Assembly (NCBI RefSeq): GCF_040807025.1
Contig: NC_090968.1
Span: 3,027,906 to 3,091,905, forward strand
Direction of reading: 5' to 3'
DNA from: Struthio camelus
Taxonomy: Eukaryota; Chordata; Aves; Struthioniformes; Struthionidae
Length of the DNA: 64,000 nucleotides
In this document: positions 1 through 12,700 of the stretch, in pieces
How positions within the stretch are numbered: position 1 is the stretch's first letter
Layout of the letters: every line of letters starts with the position of its first letter
Notes under the pieces: generated by a model
The model's input: only the letters and a program-made list of their open reading frames with translations
Database searches by the model: none
What the model was told of the DNA's origin: nothing
Position numbers and translations under genes: made by a program

Positions 1-2097
1 CAAGATGCTCAGGTACGTGGTAACTTTCATCCTGTAAGAACACTCTGCCGTTTGGAAATAGCTGTGATCTAGACCAGCCACAGGCCAGCAGTGCTCCAGG
101 ATCAAGGAAGTAAAAATCTCATGTACAGCTGAGCTTCTCAATTAGCCTTGCTTTGCCTGTTAATGTTTTCAAGTGCCTGTATGAAGCTGGGGAGAAGAAA
201 TGGGGAACAGATGAGGCACAATTTATGTCCATCCTCTGTACACGGAACAGAAGTCACCTACTAAGAGGTAGGACTCTCCGGTGTCCTGCATTCTCTTCTT
301 TCCTTACTTGTTTGAGGACAGTACTTTCATAGGTGCTTTGTGCTTGATCAGTAATGATCGCAAACCCTTCCTGAGACAGGCAGATATGTAGAATCCAGTT
401 GCATACCCTTCTTTCAGATGGTTTTATTCCCTTCTGAGCCAAAAGGAGACTTGAGAAAAACATCGGTACAACTCGCTGCTGCTGCAGTCTCTAAATCAGA
501 GATAAAGCGTGATTCCTGTTGGGGCAGAGAGGAAAGAAGCTAAGCGCTTAACTGCCTAGCAAGATGGTTAATAATGAAAATGAATTATTTGTGTGGGACA
601 GCCCTAATTTAGCTTACAACACAGTAACGGTGGTACAATGTTCATGTAGAGTATGAGCAGCTGGTGAGCGCCGTTGCAAACTGGTGTTTCGTCTCCCTCA
701 CTGTTTCTATCATTGGTTCTTTTCCCTAGTTTTTGATGAATACAGAAGGATTGCTAATAAGGACATAGTAGACAGCATTAAATCTGAGATGTCAGGAGAC
801 CTTGAAGATGCTTTATTAGCTGTGGGTGAGTGTCTTGCTTTTGAACTTTGTCCACAAAGTAATGAAACAGAGATGCTGTATCTTGCCCTGGCCTGCTGTT
901 TCCGTAGCTTCAGGAGGCAGATGTGATGTACGTCCCGTTGCAAGCCACACGGTTTTACTCTTTGCAAATGTAGTCAGATAAGAAAGCTCTATGCTTTATC
1001 GCATTGTGTACTTTGCCAAGAGATGCTTTGATGACTGACAATTGCTGTCAGGGAGCGTTAAACAAACATTAAACGAAACACTGCTGTGCACTGGGCGAGG
1101 GGACACCAGTTCACAGCAGGTCGCTGTGGTTGCCTGCATTGTACTTGCTGTTGGTCAGCCCTGGCCTGCCCCATTGCGGAATGGACGCCTCCACCGGGAG
1201 AAGGCTTGTAAAACCTTCTCCCGCAGTTTCCATTGGCTTTAATTCTCTTGTTCTTGCCTCTTTACAGTAAAGTGCACACGGAATAAACCTGCATATTTTG
1301 CTGAAAGATTGTATAAATCCATGAAGGTAAAGAGCTTTCAGTATGAGATTGCCTTTTCTTTTTCTGCTTTTCCATGCTGCAGTCTGTAACATGACAGCAA
1401 TCGTTATAGAGAGAGGAACTCTACTGTTAACTGGGGAAAAAAGAGTCTGAGCTTTTTCTTCAGGGGCTCAGAGTAATAATCTTTTCAGCAGGAAGATGCT
1501 AGTGGATCACTCTGTTAATGTGAGACTGCTCTAATTGGGAGCAGATCCCTTGCAAGACCCAGCAATAAAATAGCTGTCTGCAGCAATGATTTATCCGAAA
1601 TGTGTCATTGATGTACATGGTTGGTTTACTTCTGTAGGGCTTGGGAACAGATGACAACACGCTGATCCGAGTGATGGTGTCCCGCTCGGAAATAGATATG
1701 TTGGATATCAGAAGGGAATTCCTGACCATGTATGGGAAATCTCTCTACTCCTTCATTAAGGTAAGATTTTCAGTGTGTTAGAAACAGAGCTGAATTTGCT
1801 AACGAGCTTAAAGGAGAGAGATCCCCACTTGGGCATCTGATGCCTCTTTCAGTTAGAGGAGCTGAAACTAAGTAGACATTTATGTACTGAAAACATTCCT
1901 GAATATTCTTAATCCTTAAACTGCCAAAAAGGATTCAAACCCTACAACAAATTGTTTGTGCTGGAAATGATCCAGCCTTTTTATAGCGTTAGCTGTAAAA
2001 CTAATCACATGTTCTTTTGTTCTGTTCTTCTCTCCAGGGAGACACCTCAGGAGATTACAGGAAAGTTCTGCTCAAGCTCTGTGGTGGGGAGGATTAA
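1..2097 (+). CDS. ANXA4: Annexin A4, C-terminal half (partial, 5' end outside window)
   Basis: Annexin A4 is a cytosolic protein that binds acidic phospholipid membranes in a Ca2+-dependent way. Six coding exons are visible: 1-12 (end of an exon), 174-267, 730-825, 1268-1326, 1638-1760 and 2038-2097 (TAA at 2095-2097). All have GT/AG borders and the phases join correctly. They encode about 147 residues covering annexin repeats 3 and 4. Repeat 3 has the Ca2+ loop KKWGTDE, followed by the [12 protein letters not shown] helix. Repeat 4 has [20 protein letters not shown] and the acidic GDTSGDYRK segment, and the protein ends in [26 protein letters not shown] and the short LCGGED end match remembered mammalian ANXA4 better than ANXA5. 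GMCL1 follows in the same orientation, as in human. The N-terminal repeats lie before base 1. Confidence 0.93.
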
Positions 2098-3500
2098 AGG
2101 ATTCCTGGTGAACTGCCTGGGTGATGGGAAACAGTAGATCATAAGGATTTCTCTCTCTCTCCAGATAGCTTAGACTATTGCTCTGAGTATTGACTTAGGT
2201 TAGTTAATGCTCTGATTAGATGATGACAATTCAAGTTGGCCCTTATGATATGCTTTTATGCTTGGCACACTTTTTTCTTAAACACTAATTTGGCTAGTAA
2301 AACCTGACTTGAACTGAATGCTGTAACCAACTGTCTAAGAGCTAAACTGTATCCTGACAAGCTGTCCCTCCGCTATTGTATTTGCTAACAAAACTTATTT
2401 ATCAGCTGAAGCAGACTTAGATGCAGCATGTAGGAAACCACAGAGGAAAAAATTAACCTAAGCAGCGTAGGGAGAGTGCAGAATACACGTTTGCTTTGGT
2501 TTTGCAAGATAATTCCAACACAAAGAAAATTACTCATCTAAAATAACAAGAGTGTTTAGATTTAAACTTGCCCTGTTAATGTGGAGCATTAACAGACTTG
2601 TTACACTTACATATAAGTGTATGTATCCACAAATATATGTTGCCTGTAGGTCCGAAGGTGGGGAAGATGTCACTGGTGACATTAGAAGGACCAGGTCAGC
2701 CCTGTACTCACGGTCCTCTCTACCTGAATTACGGGAGCGTGACTTTTACTTAGATTATCAGGGTTATATTACAAGCCCTTACTCTACATGAAGCGGTATC
2801 ATTAGAAAGGTGCCTTTCCAGGGAATGACCTGTCCCCACACTGCCTGGTGCCTTACATGGAGATGCCTCGCACTGGGCTAACTTACTGTAGCCCACCAGC
2901 GCTAGCTGGTTGTAGCACCTTCTAACGCTGCAGTAGAGGGTCTGGTTCTGGTGCCCGTGCCTGACTTGGGACTCCCACGCCAACCGTTGAAAGGAAGCGT
3001 TCTCCCACGCTCTAGGCCGTTGCCTTTTGGGCTGAGCGTCGTTTTTCACCACGCTGTGGGTCATGTTTGGATTCGCGGGCTGCTTTAGCTGTTGCAATCC
3101 TATGGCAAGGGCGCCGCGCACTGAGGTTAGAAGCGTGTATGGCCTAAGCCCTGCTCTGCCACTCACTGTACTCTAAATTAAGCTCTTGCCTCGAATAGGA
3201 GATATTTCTGTGCCTTCGGCTAAAAAGCCTTTTGTTTCTCTTCCTCCCTGCTTTGATAAGTGGAGATACGTTCCCTAGCGGGGGGGGGGGGGGGGGGGGA
3301 GATGGGGCAGAGCTGTACAAAGCGGTTAGAAACCTGCTCAATACAGGAAAAAAAAATTCTTCCGCTCACGCTTTGTGTGTAAGTGCTTTGTGTTACGTTG
3401 CTGAGCATTTTTGAAACAAATAAACAAGATTTTTCTCTAGCTCCTGTGCGGGGCGGGGCGGGGCGGGGGGGAGATCCGAGCGCGTATCCCACCGCGGGGG
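2098..3500. other. ANXA4 3' UTR and ANXA4-GMCL1 intergenic DNA
   Basis: No coding exon was recognised here. The ANXA4 3' UTR starts at 2098. The clearest canonical AATAAA downstream is at 3419-3424, which would give a 3' UTR of about 1.3 kb and place its end against the GMCL1 CpG island; an earlier non-canonical signal cannot be excluded. A run of about 19 G lies at 3281-3299. GC content rises sharply from about 3440. Confidence 0.5.
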
Positions 3501-3727
3501 GGGGGGAAACGGGCGTGGAGCGCCGCGCATGCGCGTGGGGGGGGAAAGGAAGGCTCTTGCCCGGCCGCGCAGGCGCACTCCCCTCCCCGCGCGCAGGCGC
3601 ACTCCCCTCCCCGCGCGCAGGCGCAGAGGCGCGGTGACGATGGCCGCCGCCGGTGGCCGTTGCTGAGGCGCCGCCGCCGCCGCCGCCGTCCCCGCTCCCG
3701 CCCCGCTCCGCGCGGCCCCATGAGGAA

Positions 3728-3762
<35 letters not shown>

Positions 3763-3763
3763 G
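3500..3763 (+). promoter_or_regulatory. GMCL1: GMCL1 CpG-island promoter and 5' UTR with NRF1-like sites and uORFs
   Basis: The region is very CpG-rich and has no TATA box. A palindromic CGCGCATGCGCG at 3524-3535 matches the NRF1 consensus YGCGCAYGCGCR. Three copies of CGCGCAGGCGCA (3566-3577, 3590-3601, 3614-3625; exact 24-bp spacing) are one-base variants of it and form a short direct repeat. Downstream, an ATG at 3640 opens a nine-codon uORF ending at 3666. A second ATG at 3720 opens an arginine-rich frame (MRKRRR...) that overlaps the main start in another frame. The transcription start was not determined; if it lies after 3640 the first uORF is not transcribed. Confidence 0.7.
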
Positions 3764-6700
3764 ATGGGCTCGCTGAGCAGCCGGGTGCTGAGGCGGCGGG
3801 GCGGCGGCGGCGGCCTCCCGCGCGGCGACGGGGCGGCCGGTGACGGCGGCGGCGGCGGCGGGGGGGGCCGAGGCGGCAAGAGGAAGCGCGGCGGCGGCGG
3901 CGAGGGGCCCGCGGACAGCGACAGCGACGGCGAGGCCGAGCGCGAGGAGCGGCTCCTCAACACGCCCCGCAGGTGCGGGGGGGCCCGGGGGGCCGGGGGG
4001 GGGGGCGGCCCCCGGGGGGGGGCGGCGGGGCTGCAGCACGTCTCTGCTTGTCTCCCCGCGCAGGAAAAAGCTGAAGAGCACGTCCAAGTACATCTACCAG
4101 ACCCTCTTTCTGAACGGGGAGAACAGCGATGTTAAAATTTGCGCCCTGGGAGAGGAGTGGAACTTGCATAAGATATATTTGTGTCAGGTAAGCCGCTTTG
4201 CTTTGTTCTGGTTTTTTGGGTTTTTTTTTTTTTTGGTTTTCTTTCGCGCTCGGTGCTAAGCCTCGGCCCCGCGAGGGAGCGCTTTGTAGACGTCGAGCAC
4301 GAGTTCGCGTTTTTCTCTTCCCCTTCTCTGCGTGGTACCCCTTCCTGCGGGCGCAGCCCTCTGCGCTGCGCTTCACCTGCCTTTGGCAGCAACGCGAGGA
4401 AGCGCAGCCGGCGCCCCCCGCTTCGGTTTCTCTTGCTCCAGCCCGCTGTTTAACTTTAGAAACTACCTGTTTTAACTCCCGCCTAGCCTTTGTGAAAGCC
4501 CCCTCCCGAAAGCTGTCTTTGGAGGGCCCTGGGACGCGTTCCTGTGTGCTGAGCAAAAAAGGCTGAGGGAGCGTCTCCTGCGATGTTAACGTTATCGCAG
4601 GGCAAAGAAGGAGCATATGCCAACCTGGCGCAAACGTACTATCCCCCCGGTACTCCAGTACAGGAAGCCAAAGCACAAGCGTGTTGTCCATAGCTTGTAC
4701 TCTGTATACGTGCTTTTGAATGAACCATAGAGGTTTGCGTGCATGGCGTGTGTGCTGTTGACCAACTGCTATACGTTGCCTGCTGATTTGTTTTTCAGTA
4801 ATGCAAATAGCCATGGTCTTCTCTGTGCGGTGGTAGTACGGGTGATAGCTTTAAAGCTATTAGTTATTCAAGATCTTTGAATGGATTTTTAAGTTCGGGT
4901 TTGGAGAGAGTCTTTAAGGTCAGGTGACTCGGAACAGGTTGCCCAGAGAAGTTAGGCAGCCTCTGTCCGTGGAGGTTTTCAAGAGCAGCCTGAGTAGAGC
5001 CTTGAGCAAGCCTGGTCTAGCTTCTTAGCTGACCCTGCTTTGAGCAGGAGGGTGGACTAGAGACTTCCTGAGGTCCCTTCCGACCTGAATTATCCTGTGA
5101 TCCTGTGACTGTGAGAAGTCCATACGCCTTCCTTGCTGCTGTATGAGGAAGCTATGCGCAGAAGAGCTAAAAAGCAGTAAGTCTTACTCCGTACCTATTA
5201 AAAGCCATGCTGTTTGTGCAGGCTTTTTAGTTTGGGCTTGTGCTATGCTGAAGTTCTCAGTATTATTTTTTGTATTTATGGACTGAATAGATACTATTAT
5301 CTTTACAGTCCGTTATCAAGTGTAACACTTTAAGCCAGCCACAGTACCGTTATCTGTGAGCTATGCTAGATGCTTATTGCTGTCTCCGTATATTTGTTTT
5401 ATAAATATAACGTAAGCAGAAACACTTCTTAAACCATACGTGGTATGGAAGTGTCCTTAAAGCAAGGTACGGAGCCAGGGGATTTGGATCCTCAAGTTTT
5501 CACCAAGCGTGTACCTTAACCGATGTTACGTGATCAGCGCTCAGGGAGGAATTCCTCTTAACACAGGAGGTATCTGGTAAAGTCAAACCATGTCTGTGCA
5601 TCAAATGGGTCATGACTGAATGGCTTCTCTAGCAGGATATAATTTAGATCTGTCAAAAAAAGCTTGCAAAATCACCAGAATTGTTGGATGGGATTTGCGT
5701 AGATCAGAATGTCTGCCATGCCATTTGAAAGCACCTGCTGTGAACTCTAAATTCTCTTAAATTTTCTTTGCTAATGCTTCAAAAGTTAAAATGAATTCAA
5801 GGATAATCTGAATTGTTTACTCTGCCCTTTCTGTTTTTACAGTTATGGAATTGTCTGTGGTTGGAAATTGATGTTCATAAAGTAAAATAGAGAGTTTGGA
5901 GGAAATGACTGCAGTGTTAATTGTAATATGAAAGGACAATATTTATGTAAGATTAGTTTCTTCCTATTTCGTTGCGTTTCCAGTGACGGAAACAGGAAGA
6001 AGCCATGGCTTTGTCGGGAGGAAAGCTGCTGAAACTTCTAATTCAGTTGTGCTGTTAACTTTAAAACGTGGTGACTTTAACCCTAGAAAGAACTTATTTG
6101 AAGAGGGAAGAGAAAGTAACTTCAAATGTTATACCTGAAAACATATGCACCTCTTTGTTAGTTGTAGTCAAACACAAAACCTAGTTTTATGAGTCACAAG
6201 ATGCGGATGTCAGTGCGAGATGCTCAGCTGGGCAGGCTGAATGCAGTGTTCTTTGATGTCACAAATGACAGCAGAAGTGAGTTCTTGCTTTTTTTGTTGT
6301 GTTGCTGTCATGTTTCTGTGCAGGTACAAAAATTCTTGCACCGGCCATGGTGGGGGAACAGTCATTACTTTCTTTTAGGAAAAAGAAGCCTATTTTATAG
6401 GCCTTAAAGCATTTTAAAGAGCTTAAGACAAAGGCAGGAAAGTCGTTCATGTATAGTAAGGACTGATCCAGAGGCACTGATCTCTGGGTAGAAAGGTGGG
6501 TGGGTTTTATCAGGGAAGAGAGCTAGCAGATGCAGCTTTAGTTGTCTATTCATCTTTGACTCTGTATCTAGCAATGGGAGGATGCGAGTGGGTTGGACAG
6601 TCAGACTTGCATTGTGTAGCTTAAAAAAGGCAGGTGAGGTTGCCGGTTAGTCCCTAGATTATTGCTGGTGACGGCATTTTTGATTTTCATTGGGATTTTA

Positions 6701-9700
6701 CTGTTGCTACGTCACAAGTTCGTGAATCTGCTCCTCAAAACTTAGTGTGGGTGATTGACTGAAATCTAATGTTAAGAGTGCTTCTGTGGGTGCTTGGAAA
6801 TTTTTGATTTTGCTGTGTGGTGGCCTCTTTGTATAAATTATGTTCATGTGAGACGAAATTTCGTAGTTAAGATAGCCTGTGTTGCAAGTCAGGTTTCTGT
6901 TTCAGTTCGTGCTCTTCCATTGGAATTATGTCGTCATAACTAAAATATTGCTGGAAGTTAGGAAAAACTATATTTGTAAATTACTCTTAATGAAATTATT
7001 GCTTCTCCTGTGCCGTGTTGAGTAGCCTACCTCTATCCTAATGCTTAAATTTTCCCAGTCTCTAAAGTTCCTGTAGCTATTTTGCTAAATGAAGAAAGGT
7101 ATTACTGCACGTGTGAGTGGCAGATGTGAAACATGAAGAATTAAGTTTTCTGTTAGTGTTTATTAAAATATTAAACTCCTCATCAAATTGCGGAGCTGAT
7201 CTATGAGTACAGGGGTTATAACAAAACTGAAGTAGCCTCACGAGGAATGGCAAAATGAATAAGGTCCTGGTTCTGAGAGTAGTGTGGTATACATGGGCAT
7301 AGTTAAAGGATATGTTGAAAGAAGAGAAATCTTTAAATATTCAAATACAATCACAATTGGATTTTCATACTTGTTGCTGCCCTGAGTTGAAATGCTGAGT
7401 TAACAGGTCAGGGAGTATGGTACTGTACAAATAGACTTTATTTTTTTGATCTCTCAGGTAAACTTCAGTGAGTGATAGCATCTCATAATGCGCACATCTT
7501 CTGCTGAGATGGAAAATCATGAATCCTAGTAGAGCAGTATATTTCACTTCATTTGGATGGAAACCTATCAAATTCTAGTTTTATATGCCTTACACTTTAT
7601 TATAAAAGGTATATTTACATAAATGGTGTATGTGTATGTGTCTTTGGTATGAGACCGCAACCTCGTACATTAATTTGTATGTCTTGCATGCATTTTTTTT
7701 TTTACCCAAACTGGCATTCTCCAATGCCTGCAGGATTTGTTGTCTGCCAGTAACATTAAGACTAATTATATCCCATAGGTGGTGTGGTTTGAAGGAAAAG
7801 AGCTTGTACAGCTATTTTGGCCATTTAAAGCTCTTTACTTAAGCAGATTATACACATGTAGTCTACCTTTTTATACGTATTTCCACTTCTAGAAATAGAG
7901 CAACTATAGTTAGCCTTTTCTAATGATAAAGTATGTCAGAATGTTTTAGCTTGTGAAAAGTTTGAAAAGTTACTGCTCCCCTAATACGTTTTATTCTGCA
8001 ATAAAGGTAAATATTAACAATCGTTGGTTCCATGTGCTTTTTTTGACAGTCTTCATTTGAATGAAATCACTTACTTGAGTTCTTTCCCCTCATCTTCCCT
8101 CATATAGTCAGGCTACTTTTCCAGTATGTTCAGTGGTTCTTGGAGAGAATCCAGCATGAACATCATAGAGTTGGAGATTCCTGACCAGAATATCGATATA
8201 GAAGGTAAGCGGGAGCCTTTTACTTGAACATAAACTCTGAAAGCAAAGGATGAATCTAATCTGACATAACTAATTGAAAATAAAATGTTTTATTAAAAAA
8301 AAAAAAAGAAGTTCTATTTTCTAAGTAGTAGATAAGAAACTTGGGAGAATGTGTTCTGCGTAAAGTTTAGTTTCTTTTCATCTGGTTTTGTTGCTCCTCA
8401 CGTTGCTCCGTGGCATACCTTTGCAGCTGTTTTAAGGTGACTATTTTGTTCAAATAATGAAATGGACGGCATTTTATTAGTTAATATTGTGTTCTACGTT
8501 TATCGTGTGTGCCTCTGTGCTTGGACTGGTTAACGTTAGTTTTTTATCCTAAGATCCAACAGGTAAGATTGCAGAGAATGCATGCACTGGAATGCTTTGG
8601 TTGTGTTTAAGAATTCTTTTAGTTATCAAAGCTCGATGTCCAGTCGTCTTTGTTTGATAGTTGTACTTCTTTTCAGCTCTACAGGTGGCTTTTGGCTCAC
8701 TGTATAGAGATGATGTGTTAATAAAACCCAGTCGAGTAGTTGCACTTTTAGCAGCAGCCTGCATGCTGCAGCTCGTAAGTATTAGAGGTGAAATATTTAT
8801 ATATATATGTAGATATGTATATAGCTGTATAATTTTTAATAATAATTTGCATAGCTGTATAATATTTTATATAGGTGTGTGGAGATATATATTTGTATAT
8901 AGATATTAATATATTTGTATAAAGATGATAATTCATAGTATAGCCACATGCATGCACTGTCTCAGCTAGATAAGCGAACCTTCTTTTTATAACAACGAGT
9001 GAGAAGAACCACATGTAATGCAGTGGCTTTATTTGATAATGCTATGACTAAGATTCCGTTTTAATATTAAGTGATGTATTGAGATGCATATCTAGAAGTA
9101 CATTAAAAGATAACAACTCTGTGTGCTTTGCTGTAAAATCCTCAAACTGTATCGTTTGTTCTACCCAGAAAGTATTGGTTATGCTTTTTTTGCACGTGAC
9201 AAATGACAGGAATGACCTAGATAATTTTCTAGAGAATGTTCATTTAAATGTTCTAGATATGAGCCTGCCTAACTTTGCTACTGTTTTCCCTGAAATAGTT
9301 TATATAATCTTTTGAATCAAAGTAGATTACATTTAGTGTACTTTTTAAAAAGTTTCTAAACATACTTGGAAATATCCAGTACGTTCCAAAGAGATATGGT
9401 CGTGCTGTTGTGGTGTTGGTAGTAGACTGCATCATGCAGTATCGTATCATCTTGTTCTTTGTGCTCCAAGTATCCCTATACTTTTGACTGTGCTTGTTAA
9501 GATTCTCTGCAGAAAAGATATTGACCAAATTAATAGCGTGTGTGACCTCAGTAGTTCTTCAGACGTTAAAAGTTGTTTGTATGAACTGCACGATCTTTTA
9601 TACTTACTGTTTAGAAACTAAAACCTTAAATATTTGTGGTATTTATTCTCCCCACAGGATGGCTTAATCCAGCAATGTGGTGAAACAATGAAGGAAACCA

Positions 9701-12700
9701 TTAATGCAAAAACTGTGTGTGGTTATTATAATTCAGCGGGGACATATGGGTTAGATTCTGTGAAAAAAAAGTAAGAATAGCTTCCTCCAAGCTGCTTTGT
9801 ATATTGTTATTGAAAAATGTGAATTTACAAGCAGTGGAACAATGTCCGTGTTGGTTCCTGCCTGTCTGTCTTGGACTCCGCTCATGATACTCTTTTGTTT
9901 TTCTGTTTCTACTGTAATTATCTGTCTTAAAATAGATGAAGATTATAGTAGATAGTGCTTTCACTGTAAAGAATTAATTACCGAAGTGTATTAGTAAAGA
10001 CAACACATTTGATCTTCAGCATGGCAGTGAAATAATACTGTTGTTTTATAGCAAAGCTGCTTTAAAATTCAGAAGCTGAGCTTAACTTTATTGTAATTAG
10101 AAGGGATAAATACACACTTGAGAGCAGAGTGTTACGGTTAGGGCTAACTGCTTCCATCTGCTGCAAATGGGTGCGTTCTCAGAGCTTATTGTGGCATTAA
10201 TTGAATTCTGAATTTAGCTCTCACTCTACCCTGAGAGAATCTAAATGCAACTTTAACCGTAACATAGAACTTTGGAAAACTTTAAAGTAAACTTTTTTTT
10301 TTTTTTGAAATAGCGCATAAAAATATGAGTAAAGTTCATGTCAATATGTCAATTTAAATTATATTTCGAAATGATGCTATGTTAAGTCAGGGTTTTTGAT
10401 ACAGAGGAGCTTGAGCAACTGTTGCAGAAATGTTGGAATATATAGAAAAAAACTGAGGTACTAACTCCTTGCTTTTAATCTAGGTGCCTTGAATGGCTTT
10501 TGAATAACCTGATGACCCATCAGAGTGTTGAACTCTTCAAAGAACTCAGGTATTCAGGCTTCAGTTGACTTTAGTGACCGAGAGATGAAGTACAATTTCT
10601 TCCAAAGTATATAGCTTACTACAGATAACCTTCTCGGCTATTGATGTCTGCTTATTACTTGTGGCTGGCTTTCTTGTCTTTGTCTGTGCTGTCTCACAGA
10701 ACTCTCTTGCTATTTTTTTCAGCATAAACCTCATGAAACAGCTGATCAGCTCTTCTAACCTATTTGTAATGCAAGTGGAAATGGATGTGTATACTGCTCT
10801 GAAGAAGGTACTTGCAGAGAGTCTGGCTGATGCTTTATAAAGTTATACTCCTGAGTACCTATTTGGTTTGTAAAGCAATGAGAATTGTAGCCTTCTAGGT
10901 ATTGCTTGTAAATATATAATAGAACGTCAGAAATTTTGTAGGAGTGCCTGTATTATGCAGATGTCCTTTTAATAATGCATATGTTACTGCTTTGAAACAA
11001 TAGGCTTACTGGAGTTGTTTACTTTTTGTCTAGTGGATGTTCCTTCAGCTCGTGCCTTCTTGGAATGGGTCTCTGAAACAGCTTTTAACTGAAGCCGATG
11101 CCTGGTTTGCCAAGCGTAGGAAAGGTAGGATTACTGGCATGGCCTTGGATTGTGGAAGATGCAGGCTGCCAATACAGCGTGGTAGTCTTCCCCCGTCTCC
11201 AGATTCTGTCCTATTTTTCTTGGAAAGGCTTACCTCAGCCCCCGGCTTCACGTTCTCCTAACATTGAGGGCTTTTGACCTGTTTTGTCTGCATGTTCTGA
11301 ACTGAGCAGACGTCTTCACTGAACAGCTTTTGCTGTTGCATAGTTAGGTTATGCTTTGGTTTTGTCTTCTCGGGAGAAGACGCTGATATATTTCAAAGGA
11401 AGCAGAGTTTGGTCTAAGGTTTCTGCTGAAAGGATTTGAATGTAAGTAACTTTGAGATAGAAAAAACTGTCAGTTACTTTTAGCTGCAAAATGTAATTTG
11501 CCTGTCCGTGATAACTTTCCCTGATGAAAAAGTTAAAATTCAGGATCTCAAACAGGATCTGGAAAATATTTAGGAAAATAAATTGTGACACAAGTATCCT
11601 GTCTTGCAGATTTTGAGGGTGACATTGCGTTCCTGGAATCGGAACAAGGGAGTGCGTTCCTGTCGGTGTTCAAACACTTGAGATTGCAGTATATCATCAG
11701 TGACTTGGCGTCAGCCAGAATTATTGAGAGAGATTACCTAATACCCTCAGGTGAGCAAATAGTTAACTGGTCAAGTTTTATGGGTTTTCCTAGTCTGATT
11801 TATCCTAGAGTAAATGAGAGGAAAACGCCTAGATGTATATAGCTGCCATACAGCTACCTGCTCACTCACATACTCATCTCCAAAGTCTGAATTGTGGCTG
11901 AAGTTCCAAGAGGAGCCGAATATGAAATTTACACTTGTAGAAGTCTTAATGTGTGCACACAGCTGTTGTAAATATGTTGTTGAAGTGTCAGTTTCTCAAA
12001 ATACTGTATAATCAACACATAGTACATTACCAGTGTTTAAATGACTCCACGGACCCAGACACACACAAAAAACTTATCTTTTAAGAGAATAAAACCTCCT
12101 GTGGTTCCACTCTTGCCTAACCATTATTATTTAAAAAAAAAAAATTGGAATAATACCTGAAAATGTAAACAAAAGCACAAGATGCTGTGAATTATTTCAC
12201 CTTGTAGAAAATACATCCTCCTCATTCTAGGTCCTGGTGTTTTTTGAAACCCGTAGAATGAAATGCAGCTTAATGTTACTGTAGATTACTGTTATTAACG
12301 TTATCATTAAAAAATAAAAAGCCGTGTTCTCATCTTGCTACTGAAGTCTGAGTATGCGGTAAGTGTTGTTCTTTGCTTGGGAGCTGAGCAAACCAGCCAA
12401 AGGCAGCTGTTGACAGATGAATAGAGGGAGAAATGAATGATCAGGTTGAGGTCAGCTGAAAGTGTTCTTTCACTGTCATTCATATCTTGTATTTAATCAA
12501 GATATGCCCCTGCCCCTCCCACCTTGCCAGTTAAGTGTGCTCCTTGTAACAGTGTGTTGACTTCTTGTGCCCTGCCTTGGTTCCTTTTGAACTTGGCTCC
12601 TGTTACCTTTGCTCCACGCTTGGCTTTGTTTGGAACGCCCTTATCGTGGTTGAATCTCCACATTGAATTTTTCGTCCAAACTCTGATAGTGGTTCATCTA

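Noticed and set aside
3220-4093. Proline/arginine-rich minus-strand frames at the GMCL1 promoter
   Set aside because: Antisense of a CpG island and of GMCL1 exon 1; no domain and no splice logic.
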